Origin: Desulfovibrionaceae bacterium
Lineage (GTDB): Bacteria; Desulfobacterota; Desulfovibrionia; Desulfovibrionales; Desulfovibrionaceae
DNA: 64,000 bases
Direction: 5' to 3'
NCBI GenBank assembly: GCA_015709315.1
Contig: JACCQI010000008.1
Location: 1-64,000 of the forward strand
Part shown: positions 19,201 to 27,878 of the stretch, piece after piece
Layout of the letters: each line of letters begins with the position of its first letter
Numbering within the stretch: the first letter of the stretch is position 1
Program-made: the position numbers and the translations under genes
Notes under the pieces: generated by a model
The model's database searches: none
Seen by the model: only the letters and a program-made list of their open reading frames with translations
Told to the model about the DNA's origin: nothing

Positions 19201-19490
19201 GTGGCCGCCACGTGGCGACAGACGCCGGAAAATGAATCCGGGCAGTTGCAGTAGTAGTTGATGGTCTTTTCGGAGAGGTTCAGGCCGATCTCGGACGTGT
19301 AGTTCTGAAAGTCGTCGCCCCCAACCTGGCCGTCGATGTCCCAATACTGGTCTCGCTTCTTGAGGTCGAGTTTGGCGACGCCGTTTTCCGCGACGATTCC
19401 CTGAGCCATCTCCAGGATATAATCCGGGATGGAATCATTGATGAAATCCCGCAGGATTGCTTTGACTAATTGTTCTTCCGCGCTGCTCAT
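16281..19490 (-). CDS. SWIM-finger SNF2/RapA-type helicase
   Basis: A 1069-residue Swi2/Snf2 ATPase. A SWIM zinc finger is seen near residue 80 (CNCPD, then CRHVA). The middle (about 100-600) is the long bacterial SNF2-associated region. The motor follows: Walker A DEMGLGKT near 632, DEAQ box near 727, the second RecA lobe with SLKAGGTGLNLTSADYV and DRTHRIGQ near 985-1015. Such proteins move along double-stranded DNA and are thought to remodel protein-DNA or transcription complexes. It appears to be a single-gene unit. Confidence 0.92.
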   Translation of the reverse strand: MSSAEEQLVKAILRDFINDSIPDYILEMAQGIVAENGVAKLDLKKRDQYWDIDGQVGGDDFQNYTSEIGLNLSEKTINYYCNCPDSFSGVCRHVAATALKLKKSLETESGESMPAPRTDWRQTFRPFFATELEPEAGRHYLIYRIYPELGRLQVAFFRARQNKSGISQVQNEVTLAQIVENPDWCDTSPALPGVAEQIGHYLDYWGHKVEIPAGLHSWFFRAVKNEYYLYLRETDKPVTIESKPMQLKLSPHLNEDGLNFEILLAREDKMPFPITDEEEIYFYGRLPLWVYYKNSFYPVQTGLEPKLVQAMVEQKPIVPHADVSEFLDRVWTRIPVSDLYGQEDFLERVGPIFQDADYDPKLYMDEEGSLLVLKIQNIYANEHGEHLMPGPNPDLQTGSYHDGSKSYLIRRAQDEEAQLLTELQDMNFQPRNNHIWFMEQEEAINFLLDHYPQLVNAYRVFGEQNLTRYKVRTTQPVVVAEVETDEDEKWFNLELSVEYDDQKVPIDVIWEAWTKGKRYVQLKDGSYTSLPESWLNKLGHKLKALGFDPEKAPKQQFNQFEAPVLEKILDDLPQAQTDEFFVKLKEKINNFDQIKIIDQPPTLNATLRPYQVQGLSYLNFLREYGFGGILADEMGLGKTIQTLSYIQSLVDKGITGPNLIIVPTSVLPNWEREAQKFVPELKRLTIYGAKREGLFQHIAESNLVITTYALLRRDLDELLKYEYASVILDEAQNIKNPNTITARSVRKLEAGLRVCLSGTPIENNLFELWSLFEFLMPGFLGSQHSFQRGIVKPIKDGDEETLDYLRTRVKPFILRRTKSEVAKDLPPKIETTHYCELVDEQRELYNALAMKLKDQVLRDVDEKGMAKSQMSILDALLKLRQLCCHPRLLKLDMPGVSTNLPSGKFDAFKDLVTDIIEGGHKVLVFSQFVQMLHVIRNWLTIREIPFAYLDGSSKDRFEQVDRFNDDPDIPIFLISLKAGGTGLNLTSADYVIHYDPWWNPAVENQATDRTHRIGQKRQVFAYKMICQNTVEERILKLQEQKKDVAEAIIPGQSALKSLTRDDLEMLFEI

Positions 19491-19685
19491 CGGTGGGTTC
19501 TCGAATTCCGGTTCCGTAAAATGGACTGAAGTATTTACATATAACTATTGCGTTGGGCAAGTCGTATGTTCACATTCCATCGGCAGGGTCGGCCTTGGCT
19601 TTTCGGACCTGTTGGTTCATACTGCCATGAAAGAATCGTGCTCCTACAATTTTATGGTCCAACAGTGCTAGTTTTGCAAGGGAAA

Positions 19686-21323
19686 ATGAGACTCGCCAAT
19701 CTGTTCCTCTTTACGGCTTTATTGATACTTCCCGCCGGTTGTTCCGACTCCGGCGGGCCGGCCACGCCGGTCCGTCCGGTGACGGCCGCCGACATTCCCG
19801 CCGCACCCGAGTACGGCGGCTCGTTCGTGGAGCCCATGCTGGGCGAGCCGAGCAATCTCATTCCGCCCCTGGCCACCGACGGCGCATCCCATACCCTGGC
19901 CGCGCAGATATACGTCAGTCTGCTCAAGTACGACAAGGACATCAATCTGGTGCCCTACGCCGCCGAGTCCTACGAGGTGCTCAATGGGGGCAAGCTCCTG
20001 AAATTCAAGGTCCGGGAGGACATCCGCTGGTTCGACGGCGAGCCGCTGACCGCCGAGGACGTGGAGTTCACCTATCGGCTGATGATCGACCCGAAGACGC
20101 CCACGGCCTATGCGGGCAACTTCAAGCTGGTCAAGTCGTTTCGGCTGACCGGGAAGTATACCTTCGAGGTGGAGTATGACAAGCCTTTTGCCAAGGCGCT
20201 GGTCTCCTGGGCCACGGACATCCTGCCCAGGCACGCCCTGGAAGGCGAAGACCTGCTGAACACCAAATACAGCCGCCGGCCCATGGGCGCCGGGCCCTAC
20301 ATGCTCAAGGAATGGACGGCGGGCAGCCAGATCGTCCTTGAGGCCAATCCCGACTATTTCCTGGGGCGGCCCTACATGGACAGGGTCGTCTACCGGATGA
20401 TCCCGGACATGGGCACCCAGTTCCTGGAACTCAAGGCGGGCAATCTCGACTCCATGGGACTCGACCCGCTTCAGTATCTGTACCAGACCGACGGGCCGGG
20501 ATGGGACGGCAGCTTCAACAAGTTCAAGTTCCTTTCCTTCGGCTATACCTTCCTCGGCTTCAATTTCAAGCATCCGTTCTTCAAGGACGTGCGCGTCCGT
20601 CGGGCCGTCGACTACGCCATCGACCGGCGGGAGATCGTCAAGGGCGTGCTCTACGGGTTGGGCGAGGCGGCCAACGGGCCGTACAAGCCGGGCACCTGGC
20701 AGTACAACGAGGCGGTCAGGCCGCGTCCCTACGACCCGGACAAGGCACGGCGGCTTTTGGCCGAGGCCGGTTGGACGGATACGGACGGCGACGGGTGGCT
20801 GGACAAGGACGGCAGGCCGTTTTTCTTCTCCGTCATCACCAACCAGGGCAACACCCAGCGCATCAAGTCCGGGGTCATTCTCCAGCAGCGGCTCAAGGAG
20901 ATCGGCATCAAGGTCGATCTGCGTACCGTGGAGTGGGCGGCCTTTATCAAGGAATTCGTGGACAAGGGGCGTTTCGACGCCATTATTTTGGGATGGAACA
21001 TTTTGCAGGACCCGGATATATATAACGTCTGGCATTCGTCCATGGCGGTGGACGGCGGATTGAACTTCACCCGCTACGTCAACCCGGAACTGGACGATTT
21101 GCTGACGCGCGGGCGGCATCTGCTGCGGCAGGAAGCGCGCAAGCCCATTTACGACCGGGTGCAGGAAATCCTGCATGACGACGTGCCGTATTGCTTCCTG
21201 TACGTGCCCATGTCCCTGCCTATCGTCCAGGCCAGGGTGCGGAACATCCAGGCGGCCCCGGCGGGCATTTCATATAATTCGGAACAATGGTGGATTCCGC
21301 GTACGCTGCAGAAGCAGCAGTAA
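19686..21323 (+). CDS. peptide/nickel-type ABC substrate-binding lipoprotein (SBP family 5)
   Basis: A 545-residue periplasmic binding protein with an N-terminal lipoprotein signal ending LPAGC. The body matches the DppA/OppA fold, with VRRAVDYAIDRREIV and the repeated segments around WFDGEPLTAEDVEFTYRL. A DTDGDGWLDKDG stretch near residue 365 is also typical of this family. I chose ATG 19686, preceded by AAGGGAAA; the open frame extends 46 codons upstream but would bury the signal peptide. No permease or ATPase genes are next to it, so it must share a transporter elsewhere or act alone. rel begins 18 bases later. Confidence 0.88.
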   Translation: MRLANLFLFTALLILPAGCSDSGGPATPVRPVTAADIPAAPEYGGSFVEPMLGEPSNLIPPLATDGASHTLAAQIYVSLLKYDKDINLVPYAAESYEVLNGGKLLKFKVREDIRWFDGEPLTAEDVEFTYRLMIDPKTPTAYAGNFKLVKSFRLTGKYTFEVEYDKPFAKALVSWATDILPRHALEGEDLLNTKYSRRPMGAGPYMLKEWTAGSQIVLEANPDYFLGRPYMDRVVYRMIPDMGTQFLELKAGNLDSMGLDPLQYLYQTDGPGWDGSFNKFKFLSFGYTFLGFNFKHPFFKDVRVRRAVDYAIDRREIVKGVLYGLGEAANGPYKPGTWQYNEAVRPRPYDPDKARRLLAEAGWTDTDGDGWLDKDGRPFFFSVITNQGNTQRIKSGVILQQRLKEIGIKVDLRTVEWAAFIKEFVDKGRFDAIILGWNILQDPDIYNVWHSSMAVDGGLNFTRYVNPELDDLLTRGRHLLRQEARKPIYDRVQEILHDDVPYCFLYVPMSLPIVQARVRNIQAAPAGISYNSEQWWIPRTLQKQQ

Positions 21324-21341
21324 GGCAGGCACCGCAATACT

Positions 21342-23513
21342 ATGATTCGCATCAACGAGATCACCGACAAGGTGGCGTCATATATCGAGAACCCCGACCT
21401 GGACCTGATCCAGCGGGCATATGTCTTTTCCGCCCAGGCCCACGACGGCGTGGTGCGGCGTTCGGGCGAGCCCTACATCTCGCACCCCATGAACGTGGCC
21501 TATCTTCTGGCCAACATGCAGCTGGATGAGGCGTCCGTGGCCGCGGGCCTGTTGCACGATACCGTGGAGGACACCGACACCACGGTGGACGAGATCGAGG
21601 ACCTGTTCGGATCGGACGTGGCCGACATCGTGGACGGCGTGACCAAGATCAGCCGGATGGACTTCGAGTCCCGGGCCGTGCAGCAGGCGGAGAACATCCG
21701 CAAGCTCATACTGGCCATGGCCGAGGACATCCGCGTGCTCATGGTCAAGCTGGCCGACCGCCTGCACAACATGCGCACTCTGGAGCACATGACCCCGGTC
21801 AAGCAGCGGCTCATCGCCCAGGAGACCCAGGACATCTATGCGCCGCTGGCCAACCGGCTGGGCCTGCACCGGGTCAAGACCGAGCTGGAGGACCTCTGCC
21901 TCCGCTACCTCAAGCCCGACGTCTTCTCGCAGCTTTCCGACGCCGTGCATGAACACCGGGCCGCGGGCGAGCCGTACATCGAGAAGGTCGTGGGCATCAT
22001 CGAGGACATGCTCAAGAAGAACAAGATCCAGTCGCGGGTCTACGGCCGGACCAAGCACCTGCATTCCATTCACGTCAAGATGGAGCAGCAGGGGCTGACC
22101 TTCGACGAGATATACGACCTGATCGCCTTCCGCATCATCGTCCGGTCCCTCAAGGACTGCTATGCGGTGCTCGGGCTTATCCACGCGGCCTGGCGGCCCG
22201 TTCCCGGCCGGTTCAAGGATTATATTTCCATTCCCAAGGCGAACATGTACCAGTCGCTCCACTCCACGGTCATCGGGCCGGACGGCGAGCGCATCGAGTT
22301 CCAGATCCGCACCGAAGAGATGCACATGGTCGCCGAATACGGCGTGGCCGCCCACTGGCAGTACAAGGAAGTGGGCAAGGGCGCGAAAAAGGGCAGGACC
22401 GCCGGCAGGCGGGACGCCGAGCGCTATACTTGGCTCAAGCAGATCATGGACTGGCAGCGCGAGCTGTCCGACCCGCGCGAGTTCATGTCCTCCCTGCGTC
22501 TGGAGATGTTTCAGGAAGAGGTCTACGTGTTCACGCCCCACGGCGACATCAAGGAACTGCCGGACGGCGCCACGCCCGTGGATTTCGCCTATTCCATTCA
22601 CTCCGAGGTGGGAGACAAGTGCGCGGGCGCCAAGATCAACGGCCGTATCGTGCCTCTGTACACGCCGCTCAAGAACGGCGATTCGGTGGAAATCATCACC
22701 GACAAGAACCGCGTGCCCAGCCGAGACTGGCTCAAGTTCGTCAAGACGGCCAAGGCGCGGACCCGCATCAAGCACTACATCCGAACCGAGGAACGGGAAC
22801 GGGCCATTGCCCTGGCCAAGGAGCTTCTGGAAAAGGAAGGCCGCCGCATCGGCATCAATGTCCAGAAGGCCATGAAGGAGGGCGAGTTCCTCAAGCTGGC
22901 CGGGGAGTTCAACTGCGGCAGCGTGGACGACCTGTTGACCCAGGTGGGCTTTTCGCGGTTCACCCCGCGCAAGGTGCTCAAGCGGCTCTATGCCATCACC
23001 CACGGCGAACCCATGGACGAGCGCAAGGTCAGGGAACGCGCCGGCGCCGAAACCGCGGAAAAGAAGAAGCCCAAGGGGGACGGCCTGCAGATATCCGGCG
23101 TGGACAATGTCCTGGTCCGGTTCGCCAGTTGCTGCAATCCCCTGCCCGGCGAGCCCATCGTGGGCTACATCACCCGGGGCCGGGGCGTGACCGTCCACCG
23201 CATCGACTGTCACAACGTCAAGAGTTTCGAGGACGAACGGCTTTTGCAGGTTACCTGGGAAGGCGTCGAGGAGAAGCCGTATCCCGCCCGGATCAAGATC
23301 AAGTGTCTGAACAAACCCGGCATGCTCGGCAAGATATGCACCATGCTGGCCGACCAGCACGTCAACATCGACTCCGGCAGTTTCGAGTCCAAGGTGGACG
23401 GCACCTCAATGCTGGCCTTCACCGTGGAGGTCAAGGACCTGAACCAGCTTTATACCGCCCTGGCCGAGGTCAAGAAGCTGAAGGCCGTGCAGGAGGCCCT
23501 GCGCGTTTCCTGA
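21342..23513 (+). CDS. rel: bifunctional (p)ppGpp synthetase/hydrolase (Rel/SpoT)
   Basis: A 723-residue stringent-response enzyme. The HD hydrolase domain has an intact LLHDTVEDT near residue 70. The synthetase domain carries RFKDYIS near 290, the RxKD signature of bifunctional Rel/SpoT rather than the ExDD of RelA, and YQSLHSTVIGP. TGS (VFTPHGDIKELP, about 395-455), a zinc-finger-like CC region (FASCCNPLPG) and a C-terminal ACT domain (about 650-720) follow. It should both make and degrade (p)ppGpp. It lies 18 bases after a binding-protein gene and ends at a shared terminator with the convergent cytochrome gene. Confidence 0.95.
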   Translation: MIRINEITDKVASYIENPDLDLIQRAYVFSAQAHDGVVRRSGEPYISHPMNVAYLLANMQLDEASVAAGLLHDTVEDTDTTVDEIEDLFGSDVADIVDGVTKISRMDFESRAVQQAENIRKLILAMAEDIRVLMVKLADRLHNMRTLEHMTPVKQRLIAQETQDIYAPLANRLGLHRVKTELEDLCLRYLKPDVFSQLSDAVHEHRAAGEPYIEKVVGIIEDMLKKNKIQSRVYGRTKHLHSIHVKMEQQGLTFDEIYDLIAFRIIVRSLKDCYAVLGLIHAAWRPVPGRFKDYISIPKANMYQSLHSTVIGPDGERIEFQIRTEEMHMVAEYGVAAHWQYKEVGKGAKKGRTAGRRDAERYTWLKQIMDWQRELSDPREFMSSLRLEMFQEEVYVFTPHGDIKELPDGATPVDFAYSIHSEVGDKCAGAKINGRIVPLYTPLKNGDSVEIITDKNRVPSRDWLKFVKTAKARTRIKHYIRTEERERAIALAKELLEKEGRRIGINVQKAMKEGEFLKLAGEFNCGSVDDLLTQVGFSRFTPRKVLKRLYAITHGEPMDERKVRERAGAETAEKKKPKGDGLQISGVDNVLVRFASCCNPLPGEPIVGYITRGRGVTVHRIDCHNVKSFEDERLLQVTWEGVEEKPYPARIKIKCLNKPGMLGKICTMLADQHVNIDSGSFESKVDGTSMLAFTVEVKDLNQLYTALAEVKKLKAVQEALRVS

Positions 23514-23570
23514 GGAGAGGCGGCTTGCGCGGTGCACGGCCTGAAGCCTGTCCGCGAGAAATTGGCAACG

Positions 23571-23598
23571 GAAAGGCCCGCGAATGAGCGGGCCTTTC
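23571..23598. terminator. hairpin between convergent rel and cytochrome c3
   Basis: An 11-bp perfect stem (GAAAGGCCCGC / GCGGGCCTTTC) with loop GAATGA lies 58 bases past the rel stop and 37 bases past the cytochrome stop on the other strand. T-rich sequence follows on the plus strand (CTGTTT) and TTTCCGTT on the minus strand, so it may stop both transcripts. Confidence 0.8.
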
Positions 23599-23634
23599 TG
23601 TTTGGGGGGAGGAGGACAATAGGTTGTCGGTTTT

Positions 23635-24027
23635 CTACTTGGGGTGGCAATTCTTGCAGGAGACCGGGACCACGGTGTTGCCGGCCTTCTTCTTGGCCTT
23701 GTGGCAGCCGAGGCAGCTCTTGTCGTCCTTGGCGTGGAAGGCGCTGTAGTAGGTGTTTTCGCCCTTCTTGCCGGGCTGGTCGTGGCAGCCGGCGGCGGCG
23801 CAGCTCTTCACCTCGCCCTTGCCGTCCCAGGTGTGGTGGCAGGAGGCGCATTCGATCTCGGCGGCCTTGTGCTTGGCGTGGGAGAAGTCCACCGGGGTCT
23901 TGGTGACCTTGTACCCTTCGGGCGCCGTGAGCTTCATGTCGGCCGGACATTCGGGAGCCGCGCTGGCCATGCTGACAGTCAGGACAAGGGCGCAAATTGC
24001 CAGGATGGAAAGAACGAAGCGTTGCAT
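23635..24027 (-). CDS. periplasmic tetraheme cytochrome c3 (type I)
   Basis: A 130-residue precursor with a 23-residue signal peptide ending around MASA. Four c-type heme sites are visible: CASCH, CAAAGCH (a CxxxxCH site), CLGCH and CKNCH. Extra His residues (FSHAKHK, and one in each loop) provide the bis-His axial ligands. This is the periplasmic electron hub between hydrogenases or formate dehydrogenases and membrane complexes in sulfate reducers. The fourth site is CxxCH; in D. vulgaris c3 it is CxxxxCH. The gene is monocistronic. Confidence 0.95.
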   Translation of the reverse strand: MQRFVLSILAICALVLTVSMASAAPECPADMKLTAPEGYKVTKTPVDFSHAKHKAAEIECASCHHTWDGKGEVKSCAAAGCHDQPGKKGENTYYSAFHAKDDKSCLGCHKAKKKAGNTVVPVSCKNCHPK

Positions 24028-24184
24028 GATACCTCCAGCGGTTGTGTTGCGATGGTTTCAACATCAAACAGGCAAGGGATATGCCAAGACTGCATATGCT
24101 GAAATCGTTGATCAATTTATTTCAAGCGCCGGAAGGCGCGTACGTTTTTTGCACACTACCGTACGCACCATAGCAGAAATCGGT

Positions 24185-24212
24185 AAAAAAATACCCCCCG
24201 AAGCCGGGGGGT
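24185..24212 (-). terminator. intrinsic terminator of the amino-acid ABC operon
   Basis: Read on the minus strand, an 8-bp GC stem (ACCCCCCG / CGGGGGGT) with a GCTT loop is followed by a run of T. It lies 29 bases past the fused permease stop. Confidence 0.88.
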
Positions 24213-24240
24213 GCTGGGAAAAACGTTTGGCCTTGTCCGT

Positions 24241-26004
24241 CTACATCTCGATGCGGACCTGTTCCGGGCTGAGCTTGCGCTCAAGGCGCTTGGTGTACAG
24301 GCTCATGACGTAGCTGAAGATGAAGTACAGGACGAGGACCGTGGTGTAGATCTCGAAGGGGTAGATCATGGTCCGGTTGTTCACGGCATAGGCCGCGCGG
24401 GTCAGGTCCATGACGCCGATGATGTAGACCAGCGAGGTGTCCTTGAAGGCGGCGATGAACATGCCGACCAGGGCCGGAAGCATCTGCTTGAGCGCTTGGG
24501 GCAGGATGATCTTTCGCATGGTCTGGAAGTAGGTCAGGCCGGACGCCTTGGCCGCCTCCACCTGGCCGGGCGGGATGTTCTGGATGCCGCCGCGCACGGT
24601 CTCGGCAATGTACGCGCCGAAGAAGAAGGTCAGGGCGATGGTGCCCGCCCAGAAGGCGTGAATCTCCAGCTTGAACACGAACTGAAGCACCACCTGGAAG
24701 AACCAGAGGATGACCAGGATGCACGGGATGCCGCGCACCAGCTCGATGTACATGGTGCAGGGAATGCGGATGGCGTGGCTTTTGGCGGTGCGCCCCATGC
24801 CCACGACCAGTCCCACGAGGAAGCTGCCGGAAATGGAGATGACCGCCATGAGCAGGGAGCCTGCCAGGCCGCCCAGGCCCATGAAGAATTCGGTCTCGTC
24901 GCCGCTGGGGAAGCGCCAGACGAGCAGGGCGGGCAGGTTGGCCCGGATGATTTCGTAGTTGAAGCCCGCAAGCGCCATGCCGAGCTTGTACAGCAGGTAG
25001 GCGAGACAGGCCAGGAAGAGCGCCTTGGAGGCCGTGACCGTCCACTTGAAACAGTCCTTGCACAGCCGGGCGAGGGGGGAAACGGTTTTCTTCTCCGGGG
25101 AGCGGCGGAAATACCAGAAGATGTATTCCAGGCACCCGGCCATGAAGCCGAACGGTTTGAAGATCACGTCGGCGATTTTTCGCAGCCCCGTGGTTTTGTC
25201 GCTGGGCATGATCTTGAGCTTCTCGTTCACGATGTTCATGATCGCGGCGATGATCAGGGAGAGCAGCAGATAGATGGCCGTGGCCGCGATGAACGCCTCG
25301 AAGGTGCGGTAGGTGAGGGACAGCACTTCCTGCATGGACCAGAACAGCTCGGTCACGCCGATGGTCATGGCAAGGGAGGTGTTCTTCATGTTGTTCAGAA
25401 ATTCGCTGCCCAGCGGCGGAATGATCTCGCGGAAGGCCAGGGGCAGGACGACCTTGCGGAGGGTCTGGGGAAAGGTCAGGCCCGAGGAGTAGGACGCTTC
25501 CAGAAGCCCCTTGGGGATGGACTGGATGCCCGCGCGGATGATCTCGGCCATGAACGCGCCGGTGAAGAAGCCGCAGCCGAAGACCGAGACCCAGTATTCG
25601 AAATTCAGGTCGAAGAGCTTGAACCGTATCTCTTCGGGAAAGGCGTAGGGCAGGGCGAAGTTCCAGAAAAAGAGCTGGATGAGGAGCGGGGTGTTGCGGA
25701 ACAGCTCCACGTAGCAGGTGGCCAGCCAGTAGACGGGCTTGAATTTCGACAGCCGGGCCAGGCCGAACACGGTGCCCATGACCAGGGCGATGGCCGCCGA
25801 ATAGAACGTGAGGCTCAGGGTGGTGTTCAGGCCGTCGATCATGAGCCGGCCCATGTGGCCGTACTGGCCCTCCACGAAGAAGACGGCCCAGTCGAAATCG
25901 TATTTGAACTCGAAGTGGTAGGCGAAATAATAATACACCAGGCCGACCATGGCCAGCAGGGTGAGGTTCTGGACCCATACGTGCTTGAAAAACCGTTTGA
26001 ACAT
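24241..26004 (-). CDS. fused dual permease of a polar amino-acid ABC transporter
   Basis: A 587-residue inner-membrane protein made of two complete HisM/GlnP-type permease domains in one chain. Each half has its own ATPase-docking loop: EIIRAGIQSIPKGLLEAS near residue 180 and ETVRGGIQNIPPGQVEAAK near 465. A linker of roughly 100 residues with charged and hydrophobic parts joins them. In most bacteria these are two genes (for example gltJ and gltK). It is the last gene of an operon with the binding protein upstream and should form the whole channel by itself. Confidence 0.88.
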   Translation of the reverse strand: MFKRFFKHVWVQNLTLLAMVGLVYYYFAYHFEFKYDFDWAVFFVEGQYGHMGRLMIDGLNTTLSLTFYSAAIALVMGTVFGLARLSKFKPVYWLATCYVELFRNTPLLIQLFFWNFALPYAFPEEIRFKLFDLNFEYWVSVFGCGFFTGAFMAEIIRAGIQSIPKGLLEASYSSGLTFPQTLRKVVLPLAFREIIPPLGSEFLNNMKNTSLAMTIGVTELFWSMQEVLSLTYRTFEAFIAATAIYLLLSLIIAAIMNIVNEKLKIMPSDKTTGLRKIADVIFKPFGFMAGCLEYIFWYFRRSPEKKTVSPLARLCKDCFKWTVTASKALFLACLAYLLYKLGMALAGFNYEIIRANLPALLVWRFPSGDETEFFMGLGGLAGSLLMAVISISGSFLVGLVVGMGRTAKSHAIRIPCTMYIELVRGIPCILVILWFFQVVLQFVFKLEIHAFWAGTIALTFFFGAYIAETVRGGIQNIPPGQVEAAKASGLTYFQTMRKIILPQALKQMLPALVGMFIAAFKDTSLVYIIGVMDLTRAAYAVNNRTMIYPFEIYTTVLVLYFIFSYVMSLYTKRLERKLSPEQVRIEM

Positions 26005-26023
26005 TGTGCCCTTTTACGGAAGA

Positions 26024-26052
26024 AGGTCCCGGGACGGCAAGTCCCGGGACCT
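26024..26052. terminator. strong hairpin between binding-protein and permease genes
   Basis: A perfect 12-bp stem (AGGTCCCGGGAC / GTCCCGGGACCT) with a 5-base loop. In the direction of the operon (minus) it comes just after the binding-protein stop and 20 bases before the permease start, and it lacks a T tract there; on the plus strand GTTTTTTG follows. In the operon it likely protects the upstream mRNA end or partly terminates. Confidence 0.75.
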
Positions 26053-26078
26053 GTTTTTTGTGTCTTTCGGGGTGCGGC

Positions 26079-26903
26079 TTACGGCCACATCTCGATTTTG
26101 GAGGTCAGCGGGAAGGGGTACTTGGAATCCGGGCCGAACCACTTGTCGTAGATCTTGAGGTAGGTGCCGTCATTCCAGATGTCCTGGATGGCGAAGTTGA
26201 CGGCGTCGCGCCATGCGGAGTCGTCCTGGGGCAGGCCGACGCCGTAGGGCTCGTCGGAGATGAAATCGCCCACCAGCTCGAACTGGCCGGGGACCTTGGC
26301 GGCGTAGCCGAGCAGGATGGTGGAGTCGGTGGAGATGGCCTGCACGCGGCCGGAACGCAGGGCCTCGAACATGGCCACTTCGCCGTCATAGCCGGTGACC
26401 TTCGGGTTTGGGTTGCCGAGTTCCTTCAGGTAGGCGGTGGCGTTGACGATGGAGGTGGTGCCCTGCATGGAGCCGATCTTCATGTTGGCCAGATCCTTGA
26501 CGTCCTTGACCGCGCCCTTTTTGGCCAGGAATTTCTGGCCGTCGAAGAAGTAGGTGATGGAGAAGTCGATCTTCTCGTCACGCACGCGCTTGTGGGTCAT
26601 GTTGGACAGGACCATGTCCACCTTGGGCGGGTTGGTCTGGACAAAGGAAATACGGGTGTTGTTGTTGACAACGACCTTTTCGAGCTTGGCGTCGAGGCGT
26701 TTGGCGATTTCGGTGGCCATGTCCACGTCGAAGCCGACCCACTCGTTCTTGTCGTCGATGAACCCAAACGGGATACCCTGGTTGGAGATACCGGCCTTGA
26801 CGACCTTGGTGGACATGACGCGATCGTAGGTGGGGCCTGCGAAGGCGACGGAAGCGGCCATGAGCAGCAGCGCGGCCATGGCGGTGATTTTAAGAACTCT
26901 CAT
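26079..26903 (-). CDS. polar amino-acid ABC substrate-binding protein (SBP family 3)
   Basis: A 274-residue periplasmic protein with a clear signal peptide (MRVLKITAMAALLLMAAS, cleavage after AFA). Typical family-3 blocks follow: KAGISNQGIPFGFIDDKN, WVGFDVDMATEIAKRL and GSMQGTTSIVNA. The Asp of VGFDVDM would hold the ligand amino group. Aspartate/glutamate or a similar polar amino acid is likely, not proven. Its gene lies between two strong hairpins, which would favour high expression relative to its permease. Confidence 0.9.
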   Translation of the reverse strand: MRVLKITAMAALLLMAASVAFAGPTYDRVMSTKVVKAGISNQGIPFGFIDDKNEWVGFDVDMATEIAKRLDAKLEKVVVNNNTRISFVQTNPPKVDMVLSNMTHKRVRDEKIDFSITYFFDGQKFLAKKGAVKDVKDLANMKIGSMQGTTSIVNATAYLKELGNPNPKVTGYDGEVAMFEALRSGRVQAISTDSTILLGYAAKVPGQFELVGDFISDEPYGVGLPQDDSAWRDAVNFAIQDIWNDGTYLKIYDKWFGPDSKYPFPLTSKIEMWP

Positions 26904-26935
26904 TTACCTCTCCTGATATGTTGAGTTCGACCAAT

Positions 26936-26969
26936 AAAAAGCCCCGGCGGACACCGTGTCCGCCAGGGC
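26936..26969 (-). terminator. terminator-like hairpin between ATPase and binding-protein genes
   Basis: On the minus strand a GC-rich stem (GCCC, mismatch, GGCGGACAC / GTGTCCGCC, GGGC) is followed by TTTTTATT. It lies 10 bases past the ATPase stop and only 33 bases before the binding-protein ATG, leaving little room for a separate promoter; partial termination or a processing signal is likely. Confidence 0.8.
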
Positions 26970-26978
26970 GAGAATCCG

Positions 26979-27707
<729 letters not shown>

Positions 27708-27815
27708 TGTTTGAACTCCGAAATGAAAATGGGGCGGAAAGCCAGGAGGCTACGTACCAGAAACAGGATGTTTAGGCAATCATAATCCGGCTCCACATGG
27801 GGCTTTCTGAATTTT

Positions 27816-27843
27816 ATTCTTTTTTGCCTGTCAAAAAAAGAAT
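27816..27843. repeat. A/T-rich inverted repeat downstream of sdaA
   Basis: ATTCTTTTTTG and CAAAAAAAGAAT are near-perfect inverted copies separated by five bases. It lies 36 bases past the sdaA stop. It is not a classical GC-stem terminator; a weak terminator or mRNA end signal is possible. Confidence 0.35.
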
Positions 27844-27878
27844 GCATTGTATGCCAAAGCCCGTGCAGTTCGTTTACC

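Noticed and set aside
16266-19235. Very long open frame (989 codons) on the plus strand opposite the helicase
   Set aside because: Its product is a Val/Gly/Leu/Gln/His-rich composition typical of the antisense of a GC-rich gene, with no motif, while the minus-strand frame is a clear SNF2 helicase.
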